NCBI GenBank assembly: GCA_944380925.1
Contig: CALWJD010000002.1
Span: forward strand, 1-64,000
Reading direction: 5' to 3'
From: UMGS1491 sp944380925
GTDB taxonomy: Bacteria > Bacillota > Clostridia > Oscillospirales > Acutalibacteraceae
Length of the DNA stretch: 64,000 bases
The position numbers were made by a program, and so were the translations under genes. This document shows, piece after piece, positions 9,191 to 18,764 of this stretch. Each line of letters starts with the position of its first letter. Position 1 is the stretch's first letter. The notes beneath the pieces were generated by a model. That model had not been told where the DNA came from. It saw nothing but the letters and a program-made list of their open reading frames with translations, and did not search any database.

Positions 9191-9871
9191 TTAACTATGC
9201 AAATCCTCGAGCATTCCACAATCATTCATTGAAACATAATCACCATCTGCCACAACTATGTGATCCAAAAGGCGAACTTTCATGCTCCTTAGAATATTAT
9301 TTACCGAAAGCGTTGTTTCTATATCGTCCCTTGACGGCACAGCCACACCGCTTGGGTGGTTATGTGCCAAAATAATCGCACTTGCACTATATAATACAAT
9401 TAATTCTATAATTTTTCTCATGTAAATATCAACGGCATTTACAGTACCTTTATTAACAATGCCGTCATATAATATTTTGCCCTTTGCATCTAAAAGCATA
9501 ACAGCAACTGTTTCTTCTTGCCTGCCGATAAACTTCATCATTAGTTTATCATTCATTTCCCGAGCGCTCAAAGCAGTTTTTTGGTTCATATACTTTCTTT
9601 CAACATATAGCCTTGTTATATTTGAAATTATCTTTATAAAAATTGCTGCTGATTCTCCAACGCCATCAACTGTTTTTAATAAATTTATAGGCGAATCAAA
9701 CACTGCATCCAAACTTCCAAATTTTTGAAGTAATCTGTGCGCAATATCGTTTGTATTCTTTCGGGGAATAGCGTAAAATAATAGAAGCTCCAAAACTTCA
9801 TGGTCTTTAAAATTATCTATACCGCCAAGTAAAAATTTATCTTTTAATCTTGAGCGATGTCCCTCGTGCAA
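9191..9871 (-). CDS. radC: RadC family JAB-domain protein
   Basis: About 226 residues. N-terminal helix-hairpin-helix-like region (LHEGHRSRLKDKF, then a LKTVDGVGESAA motif) and a C-terminal JAB/MPN metal site HNHPSG with the downstream PSRDD Asp. The biochemical role of RadC is unsettled; DNA repair is the historical name only. An in-frame GTG at 9880 overlaps the GAGGTG ribosome site, so the TTG at 9871 is preferred. It converges with secG across the terminator at 9149. Confidence 0.9.
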   Translation of the reverse strand: MHEGHRSRLKDKFLLGGIDNFKDHEVLELLLFYAIPRKNTNDIAHRLLQKFGSLDAVFDSPINLLKTVDGVGESAAIFIKIISNITRLYVERKYMNQKTALSAREMNDKLMMKFIGRQEETVAVMLLDAKGKILYDGIVNKGTVNAVDIYMRKIIELIVLYSASAIILAHNHPSGVAVPSRDDIETTLSVNNILRSMKVRLLDHIVVADGDYVSMNDCGMLEDLHS

Positions 9872-9984
9872 TGTATTCACCTCAACTTTTAAACCGCTTT
9901 GTAATATTTATAAAATTTTATTTTAATATTATATCACAAAATTTTAAAATTCTCAAATAAATTTTACTTTTATAAGGAAACCAT

Positions 9985-10968
9985 ATGAAACAGATATCAA
10001 TAAACTCAAACGATGCCGAAAATCGAATAGATAAATTTATGTTTAAAGCATTTCCAAATATTCCAGAAGCGCTGGTATATAAATACATAAGAAAAAAACG
10101 TATAAAAATAAACAACAAAAAATGTAATATATCAGATAAGCTAAAAATCGGAGATGTTATTTTTCTTTATATAAATGATGAGCTACTAGAACCCTTAAAC
10201 AATAAAAATGATTTTTTTCTTGCGCCCACAAAACTTGATATAGTTTATGAGGACCAAAACATACTTTTGGTAAATAAAAAATCGGGTCTTGCAGTACACA
10301 GCGGGAAAGAAAACGAAACCGATTCCTTGATAAGCAGAATTAAAAACTATTTATTTCAAAAAAAAGAATATGATCCCAAAAACGAAAACTCTTTTTCCCC
10401 CGCTCTGGTTAACAGAATAGACAGAAACACAAGCGGAATTGTAATAGCCGCAAAAAATGCGGAAACACTCAGAATTTTAAATCAAAAAATGAAATCTCGG
10501 GAAATTAAAAAAAGCTATATTTGCATAACTTATGGTGTGCCACCGAAAAAATCCGATATACTGGAAGGTTACTTAGAAAAAAACAGCAAACAAAATAAAG
10601 TATATATATCGAAAAAACAATCCAATCTAAAAAACGCAAAAAACATATTAACTAAATATACCGTCATAGACCAAACAAAAAAATTCAGTATTCTCAAAGT
10701 GGATTTACTGACAGGGCGCACGCATCAAATACGAGCGCATTTAGCTTCCATAAATTGCCCCATTTTGGGTGATGGAAAATATGGAAAAAATTCCGTAAAC
10801 AGAAAAGCAAAGTATAAATATCAAGCTTTGTGCTCTTATAAACTTACATTCGAATTTAAAAATGACTGCGGTATTTTAGAATACTTAAATTACAAAACAT
10901 TTGAAATTCCAAAGGACCAAATATGGTTTATAAAAGATTTCTATACAAATTTAAGTAGGCTTTCATAG
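9985..10968 (+). CDS. RluA-family 23S rRNA pseudouridine synthase
   Basis: 327 residues. An N-terminal S4 RNA-binding domain (about 15-75) precedes the catalytic domain. The active-site motif reads NRIDRNTSGIVIAAKN (about 149-164), with the catalytic Asp kept and the usual HRLD His replaced by Asn. The conserved LLTGRTHQIRAHLAS motif is near residue 240, followed by LGDGKYG. The protein converts uridine to pseudouridine in rRNA; the exact position cannot be told from sequence. ATG start with an AAGGAAA site. Converges with the SpoIIM-family gene, only 1 base between stops. Confidence 0.92.
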   Translation: MKQISINSNDAENRIDKFMFKAFPNIPEALVYKYIRKKRIKINNKKCNISDKLKIGDVIFLYINDELLEPLNNKNDFFLAPTKLDIVYEDQNILLVNKKSGLAVHSGKENETDSLISRIKNYLFQKKEYDPKNENSFSPALVNRIDRNTSGIVIAAKNAETLRILNQKMKSREIKKSYICITYGVPPKKSDILEGYLEKNSKQNKVYISKKQSNLKNAKNILTKYTVIDQTKKFSILKVDLLTGRTHQIRAHLASINCPILGDGKYGKNSVNRKAKYKYQALCSYKLTFEFKNDCGILEYLNYKTFEIPKDQIWFIKDFYTNLSRLS

Positions 10969-10969
10969 C

Positions 10970-11626
10970 CTAAAATTCAAAAAAACGTGAAAACATCGCC
11001 ATAAATCCAACATCTAAAAGCGAAGAAAAAAGCAAAATCACAAACGCACAGCCGATTTTATGAATATAGTTTTTAAATTCATTCCAAATCGATATTCCAT
11101 CGGATTTTGGAAAAATCTTCTTTGCAAATTTACAAGAAAACTTAAAGGACTCTGCCGCAAATATTATCAAACCTATAGACGAAACAAATATTCCCGGCAG
11201 AAGTATCAGTATATAAAACGCTATTCCTTTTAGTCCGTATATTAAATAAAGATATCCTGCCGTCATACCTATTCCCAAACCTTTAAAAGCTATTAAAACA
11301 GGAATAAGCAGCGCGCCAAAAAAAGAAAGAGTCACAAATTCTATCAGCAAGGAAAAAAAAGAAAGTGATAAAAGTGAGGACGTAAATATTTCCAAATTGC
11401 TACTTGCAATTCTTTCTTTAAAATCATTTAAAAACAGAAAATCCACTTTGTAAATGAAATCCATATTTACAGCACTTATCGATATAGTTCCAAGAACCAT
11501 ACCTAAAAGGAGAAGAATTGACAAAAAAATAATGGTTCTGTAGTTTTTACTAAAGTTTATAATATCGTATCTATCTAAAAAATTTATAAATTTCCCCATT
11601 GATTGCCTATTAGAATCATTTTTCAT
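10970..11626 (-). CDS. spoIIM: SpoIIM/DUF95-family sporulation membrane protein
   Basis: 218 residues with about five hydrophobic segments. The FKGLGIGMTAGYLYLIYG and LPGIFVSSIGLIIFAAES stretches are typical of SpoIIM. SpoIIM, with SpoIID and SpoIIP, drives septal peptidoglycan thinning during engulfment; spoIID is at 55588. The start ATG is preceded by GGGAGAAAA. Assignment rests on membrane topology and conserved glycine-rich segments. Confidence 0.8.
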   Translation of the reverse strand: MKNDSNRQSMGKFINFLDRYDIINFSKNYRTIIFLSILLLLGMVLGTISISAVNMDFIYKVDFLFLNDFKERIASSNLEIFTSSLLSLSFFSLLIEFVTLSFFGALLIPVLIAFKGLGIGMTAGYLYLIYGLKGIAFYILILLPGIFVSSIGLIIFAAESFKFSCKFAKKIFPKSDGISIWNEFKNYIHKIGCAFVILLFSSLLDVGFMAMFSRFFEF

Positions 11627-11759
11627 AATTATTTTCTCCCAATTTAAACATCTTAGAAATTTTTAAATTAATAATAATTATGAATACAAAACCGATATTA
11701 TAACCAATACCGTTTTTAAACCACAAATAAAACGCACGGCTTTTTTGAAAATAAGCATC

Positions 11760-11776
11760 CCCCAGCCTAGCTGGGG
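11760..11776 (-). terminator. Hairpin downstream of the 11828 gene
   Basis: Perfect 7-bp GC-rich stem CCCCAGC / GCTGGGG with a 3-base loop. It lies beyond the stronger hairpin at 11799 and may act as a second stop signal for the leftward transcript. Confidence 0.5.
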
Positions 11777-11794
11777 AAATATTTTTTGTGTGCA

Positions 11795-11821
11795 AAAGAT
11801 CCGCCCGGTTATCAGGCGGAT
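11795..11821 (-). terminator. Terminator of the 11828 gene
   Basis: Stem ATCCGCC / GGCGGAT with a 9-base loop. Read leftward it is followed by CTTTTG. It begins 7 bases after the stop codon. Confidence 0.7.
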
Positions 11822-11827
11822 TAATTT

Positions 11828-12607
11828 TTATTTTGTGTTTTGAAGATTTTGCGCTTCCAGAGCCTTTGACAAAAATGACTTTTTCTTCGGTTTTTCGGGC
11901 TTTACCGTTTTACCCTTATACTTAAGCGCCGCATTCCAAGCTTTTAAAAGCTCCTCGCTTAAAGAGCTTTTCAAAAGCTCGGCCGATTTTTCATCTTCAA
12001 TATTATTGAGAATAACGATAGTTATAATCGCCCTTGCGTCTAAAGTGCCATTTTTATAAAGATCACTTATAAGCTTCGCAAATTTATTTACACGCTGTTT
12101 TTCGCCTTCTGATTTTAAAAGCTCACAAACTTTGGGGAGAATATGTTCTTTTGCAAAAGTAGCTGAGCGAAATTCTTCGTAGTTTTCTTTTTCGTTTTGT
12201 ATTTCTTCTTTAAGCTCAGGAAAAATATTTACCATACGATTGGCAAAAAATAATCCGGTTATTTTGCTCTCATCAGAGTTTTTCTGCTTTTTCTTGGCTT
12301 TTAACGATTTTGCCTTATCCTTTCCCACCATGGTGGATACAAAATCCTCAGATATAAACTCTAAATCTTTTTTTGAAGCAGTTTCTGAATCTAAAAGCCA
12401 AGAAGAGATATTTTTTATAATTTTTTTATCACCATCAAGCAAATTAAGCCTTACTTGGTTTGATTTTTCATCGTGCTGAATCTGAAACACTTCTTCACCT
12501 TTTTGAAGAACAATATCATTTTCAGACTTTGAAACAACATCAAATTTTTTAATTTTTTCATTTTCGCAAATATAGCCAACCAACGAATCGAAACAATTGT
12601 TAACCAA
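11828..12607 (-). CDS. Hypothetical cytoplasmic protein
   Basis: About 259 residues, not recognised. The N-terminal third looks alpha/beta, the centre (about 95-120) is Lys-rich and probably flexible, and the C-terminal part is helical with LISDLYKNGTLDARAIITI near residue 190, ending in a Lys/Pro-rich tail. No signal peptide or membrane segment. An in-frame GTG at 12616 overlaps the AGGAG ribosome site, so TTG at 12607 is preferred. It stands alone between the SpoIIM gene and spoIVB. Confidence 0.7.
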   Translation of the reverse strand: MVNNCFDSLVGYICENEKIKKFDVVSKSENDIVLQKGEEVFQIQHDEKSNQVRLNLLDGDKKIIKNISSWLLDSETASKKDLEFISEDFVSTMVGKDKAKSLKAKKKQKNSDESKITGLFFANRMVNIFPELKEEIQNEKENYEEFRSATFAKEHILPKVCELLKSEGEKQRVNKFAKLISDLYKNGTLDARAIITIVILNNIEDEKSAELLKSSLSEELLKAWNAALKYKGKTVKPEKPKKKSFLSKALEAQNLQNTK

Positions 12608-12875
12608 TAAATTCACTCCTAAAATATACTTTCAATTTTTACTACGAAACTATTTTAATATAAAAACAAAAAAATGTCACTTAATTATCCAATATTTTCT
12701 TTTGTGAAATGTGGTCAAAACGCAAATAATAATCATTGCTACATTTTTTAACAAAATTTCTCCTAATTTTACAAAATCCAAATCTTGCTGCGGATAATAT
12801 CAACAAAACAAACGTTAAGCGACAAAAACGGGCACAAAAGTTTTGCCGCATTTCAATCTTAGGAGGCGAATATTG

Positions 12876-14159
12876 GTGAAAAAACATATTAAAATATTTT
12901 TTTGCGTAATATCCTTACTATTCATATCTATTTATGGAGTAATAAAGTACGAATCAGACATATTGCCGGAAGTTTTTAAAATATATTATGATGAATCCCC
13001 CACGTTCAATATATTTCCGTTTTATGTAAATATTAAAAAAGCAATTCAAAACACCAGTTCCGATTGTTGCTTTGAAGATGGCAGCTTTAAAAACATGGGC
13101 TCAACCGGTGATAACAATACGCATAAAAAAAGCTACGAAGGAGAAATTAAACTTTTAAATATCATTCCGATAAAATCAGTAACGGTAAGCGTAATACCTG
13201 AGCAAAAAGTAATCCCATGCGGAACGCCTTTTGGCATAAAAATATACGCAGACGGAGTAGTTATTATTGGCATATCGGAGGTTCCTACAAGTCACGGGGC
13301 AGTCAGCCCCGCGGCGCTTTGCGGATTGCAAAAAGGCGATATAATAACATATATCAACGGCACAAAAATCAAGACAAACAGCGAACTTGAAAAAATGATA
13401 GAAAACTCAAGCGGTAAAGAAATAAGCGTTAGCGTAAAGCGAAAAAACAAAGAGTTCAAAACAACTTTAAAACCACAGATATCCACCGATGATGAAAAAT
13501 ACCATGCGGGAATTTGGGTACGAGACAGCTGTGCGGGAATAGGAATTTTAACATTTAAAAACTCATCAAACAACAGTTTTGCGGGGCTTGGGCATGGAAT
13601 TTGCGATACGGACACTCACGAAATAATGCCGCTATATACAGGAAACATAGTGGAAGCCTCTATACTCGATATACAAAAAGGAAGCTGTGGCTCACCCGGT
13701 GAGCTTAAAGGTAGTTTTTTAAATTCCGAATCAATAGGAACTATATATTCAAACAGCGACATGGGAATATATGGCGCTCTGACAGAAGATCCCCGCTCCG
13801 AAAAAGCCATTAAAGTTGCCACAAAACAAAACGTAAAAAAAGGGCCTGCCAAACTGCTGACCACTATAAACGGGACAGAGCCCGATTATTACGATATCAA
13901 TATAGACTCCGTAAATTATAATAAAAACATACCGACACAAAATATAAGAATTTCCGTAAATGATGAGCGCCTCCTTAAAGAAACAGGCGGAATAGTCCAA
14001 GGTATGAGCGGAAGCCCAATAATTCAAAACGGCGAATTAGTGGGCGCTATTACACACGTGCTTATTAATAACCCCAAAAAGGGTTACGCCATATTTGCCG
14101 AAACCATGTTGACAAATTCCAACAATATAATTAAAAGCAGCTACAAAAACGTCTCCTGA
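12876..14159 (+). CDS. spoIVB: SpoIVB peptidase
   Basis: About 427 residues. N-terminal signal anchor (KKHIKIFFCVISLLFIS), a PDZ domain (about 150-210, with AALCGLQKGDIITYINGTKI) and an S55 serine protease domain. The catalytic His is in GLGHGICDTD and the Ser in QGMSGSPIIQNG. In the forespore SpoIVB is secreted into the intermembrane space and triggers pro-sigma-K processing. It sits immediately upstream of spo0A, the conserved arrangement. AGGAGG at 12861-12866 points to GTG 12876 (or TTG 12873); a more upstream TTG at 12843 is not supported. Confidence 0.95.
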   Translation: MKKHIKIFFCVISLLFISIYGVIKYESDILPEVFKIYYDESPTFNIFPFYVNIKKAIQNTSSDCCFEDGSFKNMGSTGDNNTHKKSYEGEIKLLNIIPIKSVTVSVIPEQKVIPCGTPFGIKIYADGVVIIGISEVPTSHGAVSPAALCGLQKGDIITYINGTKIKTNSELEKMIENSSGKEISVSVKRKNKEFKTTLKPQISTDDEKYHAGIWVRDSCAGIGILTFKNSSNNSFAGLGHGICDTDTHEIMPLYTGNIVEASILDIQKGSCGSPGELKGSFLNSESIGTIYSNSDMGIYGALTEDPRSEKAIKVATKQNVKKGPAKLLTTINGTEPDYYDINIDSVNYNKNIPTQNIRISVNDERLLKETGGIVQGMSGSPIIQNGELVGAITHVLINNPKKGYAIFAETMLTNSNNIIKSSYKNVS

Positions 14160-14172
14160 AAAACAAACATAT

Positions 14173-14242
14173 TTGACAAATCTACCGAATATTATTGTGT
14201 TAATGGAAAACTATTGACATATTTGGTAATTTATGGCAATAT
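14173..14242 (+). promoter_or_regulatory. Probable promoter region of spo0A
   Basis: Two TTGACA hexamers, at 14173-14178 and 14214-14219. The second has the weak -10 candidate CAATAT at 14237 (17-base spacer). The first lies in TTTGACA, one mismatch from the reverse complement of the 0A box (TTCGACA), so it could also be a Spo0A site. Neither reading is firm. Confidence 0.4.
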
Positions 14243-14277
14243 TAATATCACATAATATATTATCAGGAGGAAAAATC

Positions 14278-15069
14278 ATGGAAAATCAGTTAAAAGTTCT
14301 TATTTCGGAGGACTGCTTAGAATTTGGAAGAGAGGGGCTCGATATGTTTAAACACTATTCGATGGATTTGTCATTTTTGCCCAAAGATGGATTTAAAATT
14401 ATTGAGCTGATCGAAAATTCATGCCCCGACGTTGTTGTTATGGACTTATTTATGCCAAGAATTGACGCAATCGGAATTATATCCGCAATACGAAAAAACC
14501 ACCGCATCGAAATGCCAATATTTATGGTAGTATCAAACTTAAATCAAACCACATTGGAACGGGAGGTAATGTCGGCAGGTGCTTCTTACTTTTTACTAAA
14601 ACCAATAAGCTATTCGGATATAATTGAAAAAATTCTTCAAGTAACCTACAAAAATTCCCTTAGCAAAAATGTTCCCACATCGCAAAATCCACCACTACAT
14701 ATAAGTGGCACTTCAAATATCGAAATAAAAGTAACTCAAATTCTTCACCAAATAGGAGTACCTGCTCATATAAAGGGTTACCACTATTTAAGAAGTTCGA
14801 TAATAATGTCTATTGAAAACCCGGATATAATAAATTCCGTTACCAAGCAGCTTTACCCATCGGTTGCAAAAATTTTTGAAACAACGTCATCGAGAGTAGA
14901 GCGCGCAATAAGACACGCAATTGAAGTTGCTTGGGATAGAGGCGATATAGATGTTTTGAATTCTTACTTTGGTTATACTATTCACAACTCTCGTGGCAAA
15001 CCGACCAATTCTGAATTCATAGCAATGATTAGCGATAAATTAAGGCTACAATTAAAATCTGCAAGCTAA
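14278..15069 (+). CDS. spo0A: Sporulation transcription factor Spo0A
   Basis: 263-residue master regulator of sporulation. Receiver domain with acidic residues E11-D12, phospho-acceptor Asp56 in VVVMDLFMPRID and Lys in FLLKPI. The C-terminal DNA-binding domain has the family recognition helix SRVERAIRHAIEVAW. Canonical Spo0A has Asp-Asp where this has Glu-Asp. AGGAGG lies 7 bases before the ATG at 14278, which excludes the longer 14233 frame start. It follows spoIVB with its own promoter region. Confidence 0.97.
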   Translation: MENQLKVLISEDCLEFGREGLDMFKHYSMDLSFLPKDGFKIIELIENSCPDVVVMDLFMPRIDAIGIISAIRKNHRIEMPIFMVVSNLNQTTLEREVMSAGASYFLLKPISYSDIIEKILQVTYKNSLSKNVPTSQNPPLHISGTSNIEIKVTQILHQIGVPAHIKGYHYLRSSIIMSIENPDIINSVTKQLYPSVAKIFETTSSRVERAIRHAIEVAWDRGDIDVLNSYFGYTIHNSRGKPTNSEFIAMISDKLRLQLKSAS

Positions 15070-15137
15070 CCACACCACAATAACCATTTTCAAAGCATAA
15101 ACAAAAGCTCACACCAACTACAATTTGGCTAGTAAAG

Positions 15138-15178
15138 AACCGTTGGATACAAGACAATAAAATTTGTATCCAACGGTT
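15138..15178 (+). terminator. Long hairpin after spo0A
   Basis: Perfect 15-bp inverted repeat AACCGTTGGATACAA / TTGTATCCAACGGTT with an 11-base loop. No strong T-run follows on the plus strand, and it lies between convergent spo0A and the aminopeptidase gene, so it may serve both directions. Confidence 0.65.
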
Positions 15179-15199
15179 TGGTAAACAAAAAATTATAAA

Positions 15200-16603
15200 C
15201 TAATCATTTAAAAAAACTGAAATAGCTTTATAAGTCATATAAAGGTCAATTTTAGAAATAATCTCGAAAGGCGAATGCATGGAAAGAACAGGCACCCCGA
15301 CATCTATAACATCAACATTTAAATTAGCTATGTACTTTGCAATAGTTCCTCCGCCGCCGATATCAACTTTGCCAAGCTCTCCACTTTGCCACAAAACTTT
15401 ATTGTCATTTAAAAGCTTCCGTATTTCGCCGGTAAATTCCGCAGAAGCCTCGGAAGTACCATACTTTCCGCCACTGCCGGTATATTTTTCGAGCACCACT
15501 CCCCTATTTGCAAAAGGAGTATTGGAAACTTCGTAGCTGCTGCTATAAGTTGGGTCGTACGCAGCACTGACATCTGCCGACAAACACTTGGACTTGCTTA
15601 AAACATCACTGCATTTGCAGTTATCCATATCAGCAAGGTCGGAAACAAAATACTCTAAAAATCTTGATTGCATTCCCGTAGTGCCATCACTGCCCGTTTC
15701 TTCTTTATCGGTAAGCAGCACCACAGCCGTTTGCTTTGGAGATTTGCATGACAAAATCGCTTGATATGAAGGATACGCACATGAACGATCATCATGAGCA
15801 TATCCGCCAATCATGCTGCGGTCAAATCCAATATCTTGCGCTTTCATGGCAGGTACAAATTCCAAATCAGCAGAAATGAAATCCTCTTCAACAATTCCAT
15901 ATTTATCATTTAGTATCTTCAGAACATTTAGTTTTACAAGCTCGGAACCCTCATCGCTTTTAAACGGCAAACTGCCGACCAAAACATTTAAATCCTCGCC
16001 CATAATAGCTTGGGACATTTTTTTATTCATCTGTTCTCTTGCCAAATGCGGAAGTAAATCTGTTATGCAAAAACAAGGTTCACCTTCATTTTCACCCAAA
16101 GAAACATCAACATATGTACCATCGTTTTTTACTATTCTTCCGTGTAGTGAAAGCGGAATGGTCGTCCATTGATATTTTTTTATACCGCCATAATAGTGGG
16201 TTTTAAGCATTGCAAAATCGCTATTTTCCATAAGCGGATTGGGTTTTAAATCTAGCCTTGGAGCATCAATGTGGGCTATTGCAAACCTTACGCCGTTTTT
16301 GACTCCATCTTTACCAATAACCGCAAGTACTATGCCACAATTTCTGTTAACCAAATAAACTTTATCGCCGGGTTTATATTTTTTGTTTTTATCAAATTCT
16401 TTAAACCCTTTATTTTTTATATCGTTTAAAACATATGCAACATTCTCGCGCTCCGTTTTGGCTTTATTCAAATATTCTTTGTAGCCTTTGCTGAAACTTT
16501 CGCATTTTTTCATTTCTGCGTCGGAAATAAATTTTCCGCCGTTTTCTTTTTTGTAACAAAGTTTTTCCTTTGCTTTTTTAAATTCGTTTTTTTCTTTGCT
16601 CAT
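15200..16603 (-). CDS. M18 family aminopeptidase
   Basis: 467-residue cytosolic dinuclear zinc aminopeptidase. Zinc-ligand motifs in order are IAHIDAPRLDLKP (about 120), GGYAHDDRSCAYPS (bridging Asp), DKEETGSDGTTG (catalytic Glu then ligand Glu), SADVSAAYDP and the C-terminal LSMHSPFE. The length and motif order are those of the ApeA/M18 group. ATG start with AAAGGAGTTG. A lytic transglycosylase gene lies 29 bases upstream on the same strand. Confidence 0.93.
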   Translation of the reverse strand: MSKEKNEFKKAKEKLCYKKENGGKFISDAEMKKCESFSKGYKEYLNKAKTERENVAYVLNDIKNKGFKEFDKNKKYKPGDKVYLVNRNCGIVLAVIGKDGVKNGVRFAIAHIDAPRLDLKPNPLMENSDFAMLKTHYYGGIKKYQWTTIPLSLHGRIVKNDGTYVDVSLGENEGEPCFCITDLLPHLAREQMNKKMSQAIMGEDLNVLVGSLPFKSDEGSELVKLNVLKILNDKYGIVEEDFISADLEFVPAMKAQDIGFDRSMIGGYAHDDRSCAYPSYQAILSCKSPKQTAVVLLTDKEETGSDGTTGMQSRFLEYFVSDLADMDNCKCSDVLSKSKCLSADVSAAYDPTYSSSYEVSNTPFANRGVVLEKYTGSGGKYGTSEASAEFTGEIRKLLNDNKVLWQSGELGKVDIGGGGTIAKYIANLNVDVIDVGVPVLSMHSPFEIISKIDLYMTYKAISVFLND

Positions 16604-16632
16604 TTTAAAACAACTCCTTTAATATTTTTAAA

Positions 16633-17202
16633 TCAACTAAAATAAAGCATTTTGTAAATTTTTTTTGCTCGCTTCACTCTCTTTACATACCTACGTGTTT
16701 CTTTGTATGGTATGTTTTCAAGTGTTTTGCCGTCCTTAGAAATGTTTTTATTATCAAGCCAACGCTTCACAACTGTTTCACCTGCATTATACGCACAAAG
16801 TGCCACTTCCTCATCGCCATACTTTTCCAAAAGAAGCGAAATAAGTAAAGTACCGTACATTATGTTAATATATGGGTCTTTAAGCTGACCCATATCAACA
16901 TTTTTTTCATTTGTTCGCATTTGAAGCCACTTAAACGTATCCGGTGTTATTTGCATTAAACCTTGTGCATCGGCATGAGAATGTGCATCGCTATCAAACC
17001 CACTCTCACACTTAATTATAGCATATATGGTTTCTTTTTCAACATTGTAGGTTCTTGATGCTTTATTCACAATAGATTCATACTTTAGCGGAAACAAAGA
17101 CTCTACCAAAAAACGAAGGCCCCAAAAAGCCAAAAAAACGGCGAGTATACTTATAAATAAAACCAAAAATATTTTTATTTTTTTACATATTTTTATAACC
17201 AC
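16633..17202 (-). CDS. Membrane-anchored lytic transglycosylase (SLT domain)
   Basis: 189 residues. An N-terminal hydrophobic anchor (about 9-33) is followed by a soluble lytic transglycosylase domain. The catalytic Glu is in IIKCESGFDS, followed by ADAQGLMQITPDTF and ALCAYNAGETVVKRWL. The domain cleaves peptidoglycan glycan strands to anhydro-muramoyl ends outside the membrane. GTG start with a modest GAGGGTG site. Together with the Sua5 gene and the aminopeptidase gene it forms a leftward cluster. Confidence 0.9.
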   Translation of the reverse strand: MVIKICKKIKIFLVLFISILAVFLAFWGLRFLVESLFPLKYESIVNKASRTYNVEKETIYAIIKCESGFDSDAHSHADAQGLMQITPDTFKWLQMRTNEKNVDMGQLKDPYINIMYGTLLISLLLEKYGDEEVALCAYNAGETVVKRWLDNKNISKDGKTLENIPYKETRRYVKRVKRAKKIYKMLYFS

Positions 17203-17242
17203 ACCAAAAGCACCCTCTTTAAGGAAAAACTTATAAAATTAG

Positions 17243-18253
17243 CTATACATTTATAACTTTAAAACCCGCCGCTCGTATAAGCCTATTATATACTGCCAAA
17301 TTTTTAGATACTTCTCCGCTAAAATGAGCATACACCATACTAATATTCATGTCATCGATCTTTCTTAAAGCACCGAACAAATTGCGCTCCTGAGCGCTTA
17401 TATCATCTTTACTTCCATATGATATATATGGAATTTTTAAAAACGGTATGTCTTCGTCCAAACAAAGCGCAAGCGCACTGTTTTTCGACCGCTCGTTTAC
17501 GTAATTTGAATAACTAAGTCTACTCCCCACAACCAAACAAACATCAGCACTCGGTGAATAGTGTTTGTACTTCATGCCGGGCGAAAGAACTTTCTGCCCA
17601 ATTTTTAAATTTTCGTAAACAGCTTTATCAACCTCTATTTTTCCGATAACACTCTTTATATCCTCTGATGTAATAAATCCCGGTCTTAAAATTTTAGGTA
17701 TTAAATCCAAAAAAGAAATTACCGTTGATTCCACCCCTACACTACAATTGCCGCCGTCCACAATTGCATCGACCTTTCCATATAAATCATGAACAACATG
17801 CTCAAAAGAAGTCGGACTGGGTTTGCCTGAAATATTTGCCGAAGGAGCAACCAAAGGGACCCCCGATTTTTTTATGATTTCATGCGCTACCGGATGCGCG
17901 GGAAATCTAACGGCAACGGATTCCATTCCGGCTGTTACGCAATGGGGAACATTAGGTTTTTTCGGCAAAATCATTGTAAGCGGTCCCGGCCAAAATTTAT
18001 TTGCTAATTTTTGAGCGATTTCAGGAAACTCCGATACCAACTTATACACATCTTCCAAAGCCGCAATATGAGCTATAAGGGGATTATCGGAAGGCCTTCC
18101 TTTTGCCAAAAAAATTTTTTTAACAGCTCTTTCGTCAAACGTATTAGCTGCCAACCCGTAAACAGTTTCCGTGGGTATTGCAACTATTCCACCTCTTTTG
18201 ATTATATCTGCCGCTTTTTGGGTATCTTTTCCCGAAAGCAATAGAGTCCTCAT
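17243..18253 (-). CDS. ywlC: L-threonylcarbamoyladenylate synthase (Sua5/YwlC type)
   Basis: 336 residues. An N-terminal YrdC domain with GGIVAIPTETVYGLAAN and KGRPSDNPLIAHI is followed by a C-terminal Sua5 domain after the SPGMKYKHYSPSA linker, so this is the long two-domain form. It makes threonylcarbamoyl-AMP from Thr, bicarbonate and ATP for t6A37 in ANN-decoding tRNAs. ATG start with AGAGGT. First gene of the leftward cluster that continues with the transglycosylase. Confidence 0.95.
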   Translation of the reverse strand: MRTLLLSGKDTQKAADIIKRGGIVAIPTETVYGLAANTFDERAVKKIFLAKGRPSDNPLIAHIAALEDVYKLVSEFPEIAQKLANKFWPGPLTMILPKKPNVPHCVTAGMESVAVRFPAHPVAHEIIKKSGVPLVAPSANISGKPSPTSFEHVVHDLYGKVDAIVDGGNCSVGVESTVISFLDLIPKILRPGFITSEDIKSVIGKIEVDKAVYENLKIGQKVLSPGMKYKHYSPSADVCLVVGSRLSYSNYVNERSKNSALALCLDEDIPFLKIPYISYGSKDDISAQERNLFGALRKIDDMNISMVYAHFSGEVSKNLAVYNRLIRAAGFKVINV

Positions 18254-18392
18254 TTTAAAACCTCTTGCGATTACATTTTTATTTTATTAAAACAATTATC
18301 GTGTCGAAATTTGGCATATAGAGAATAAACTCGATATTCCCATTAAGACATTATAATACTTATTAGAACTTTAAGAAAGAGGAAAAAACATA

Positions 18393-18704
18393 ATGGCAAA
18401 AAATCACCATAGCTTCAGATTAATTAAAAAAGCATTTAAATCTATCGCTTTTATGAGCACACTTATGTTTATACATATCACAAATACAGCGTTTGCGGTG
18501 CCTCCGGCAACTAAAGAATCTAATACTACAGACCAAATACGCCAAATAAAAAGTCGTGCCTCTTATATACAGATAAAGGAATATATAGACAAACTACGCA
18601 ACGAGGAATTATGCAAATTGTATAAGGCGATATATCAAAGAACTTTTCGAAAACCTCACTCTTTGAAACTAATGTATGCAAGAGAAGCGATTTCAGCCAC
18701 ATAA
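18393..18704 (+). CDS. Small secreted protein, possibly the N-terminal half of an interrupted gene
   Basis: 103 residues with an N-terminal signal peptide (basic start, hydrophobic core, TAFA cleavage site about residue 34) and a short helical, charged mature part. Not recognised. Its TAA stop is followed in the same reading frame by the zinc-finger ORF, with no further stop before 19139. The two may therefore be one 248-codon gene carrying a single nonsense codon. ATG with GAAAGAGGA upstream. Confidence 0.6.
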   Translation: MAKNHHSFRLIKKAFKSIAFMSTLMFIHITNTAFAVPPATKESNTTDQIRQIKSRASYIQIKEYIDKLRNEELCKLYKAIYQRTFRKPHSLKLMYAREAISAT

Positions 18705-18764
18705 GCACAAAGAGAAGCTTCAAAAATAAAGCACTTGCCACAAACATTTAGGTTGCAACGACAA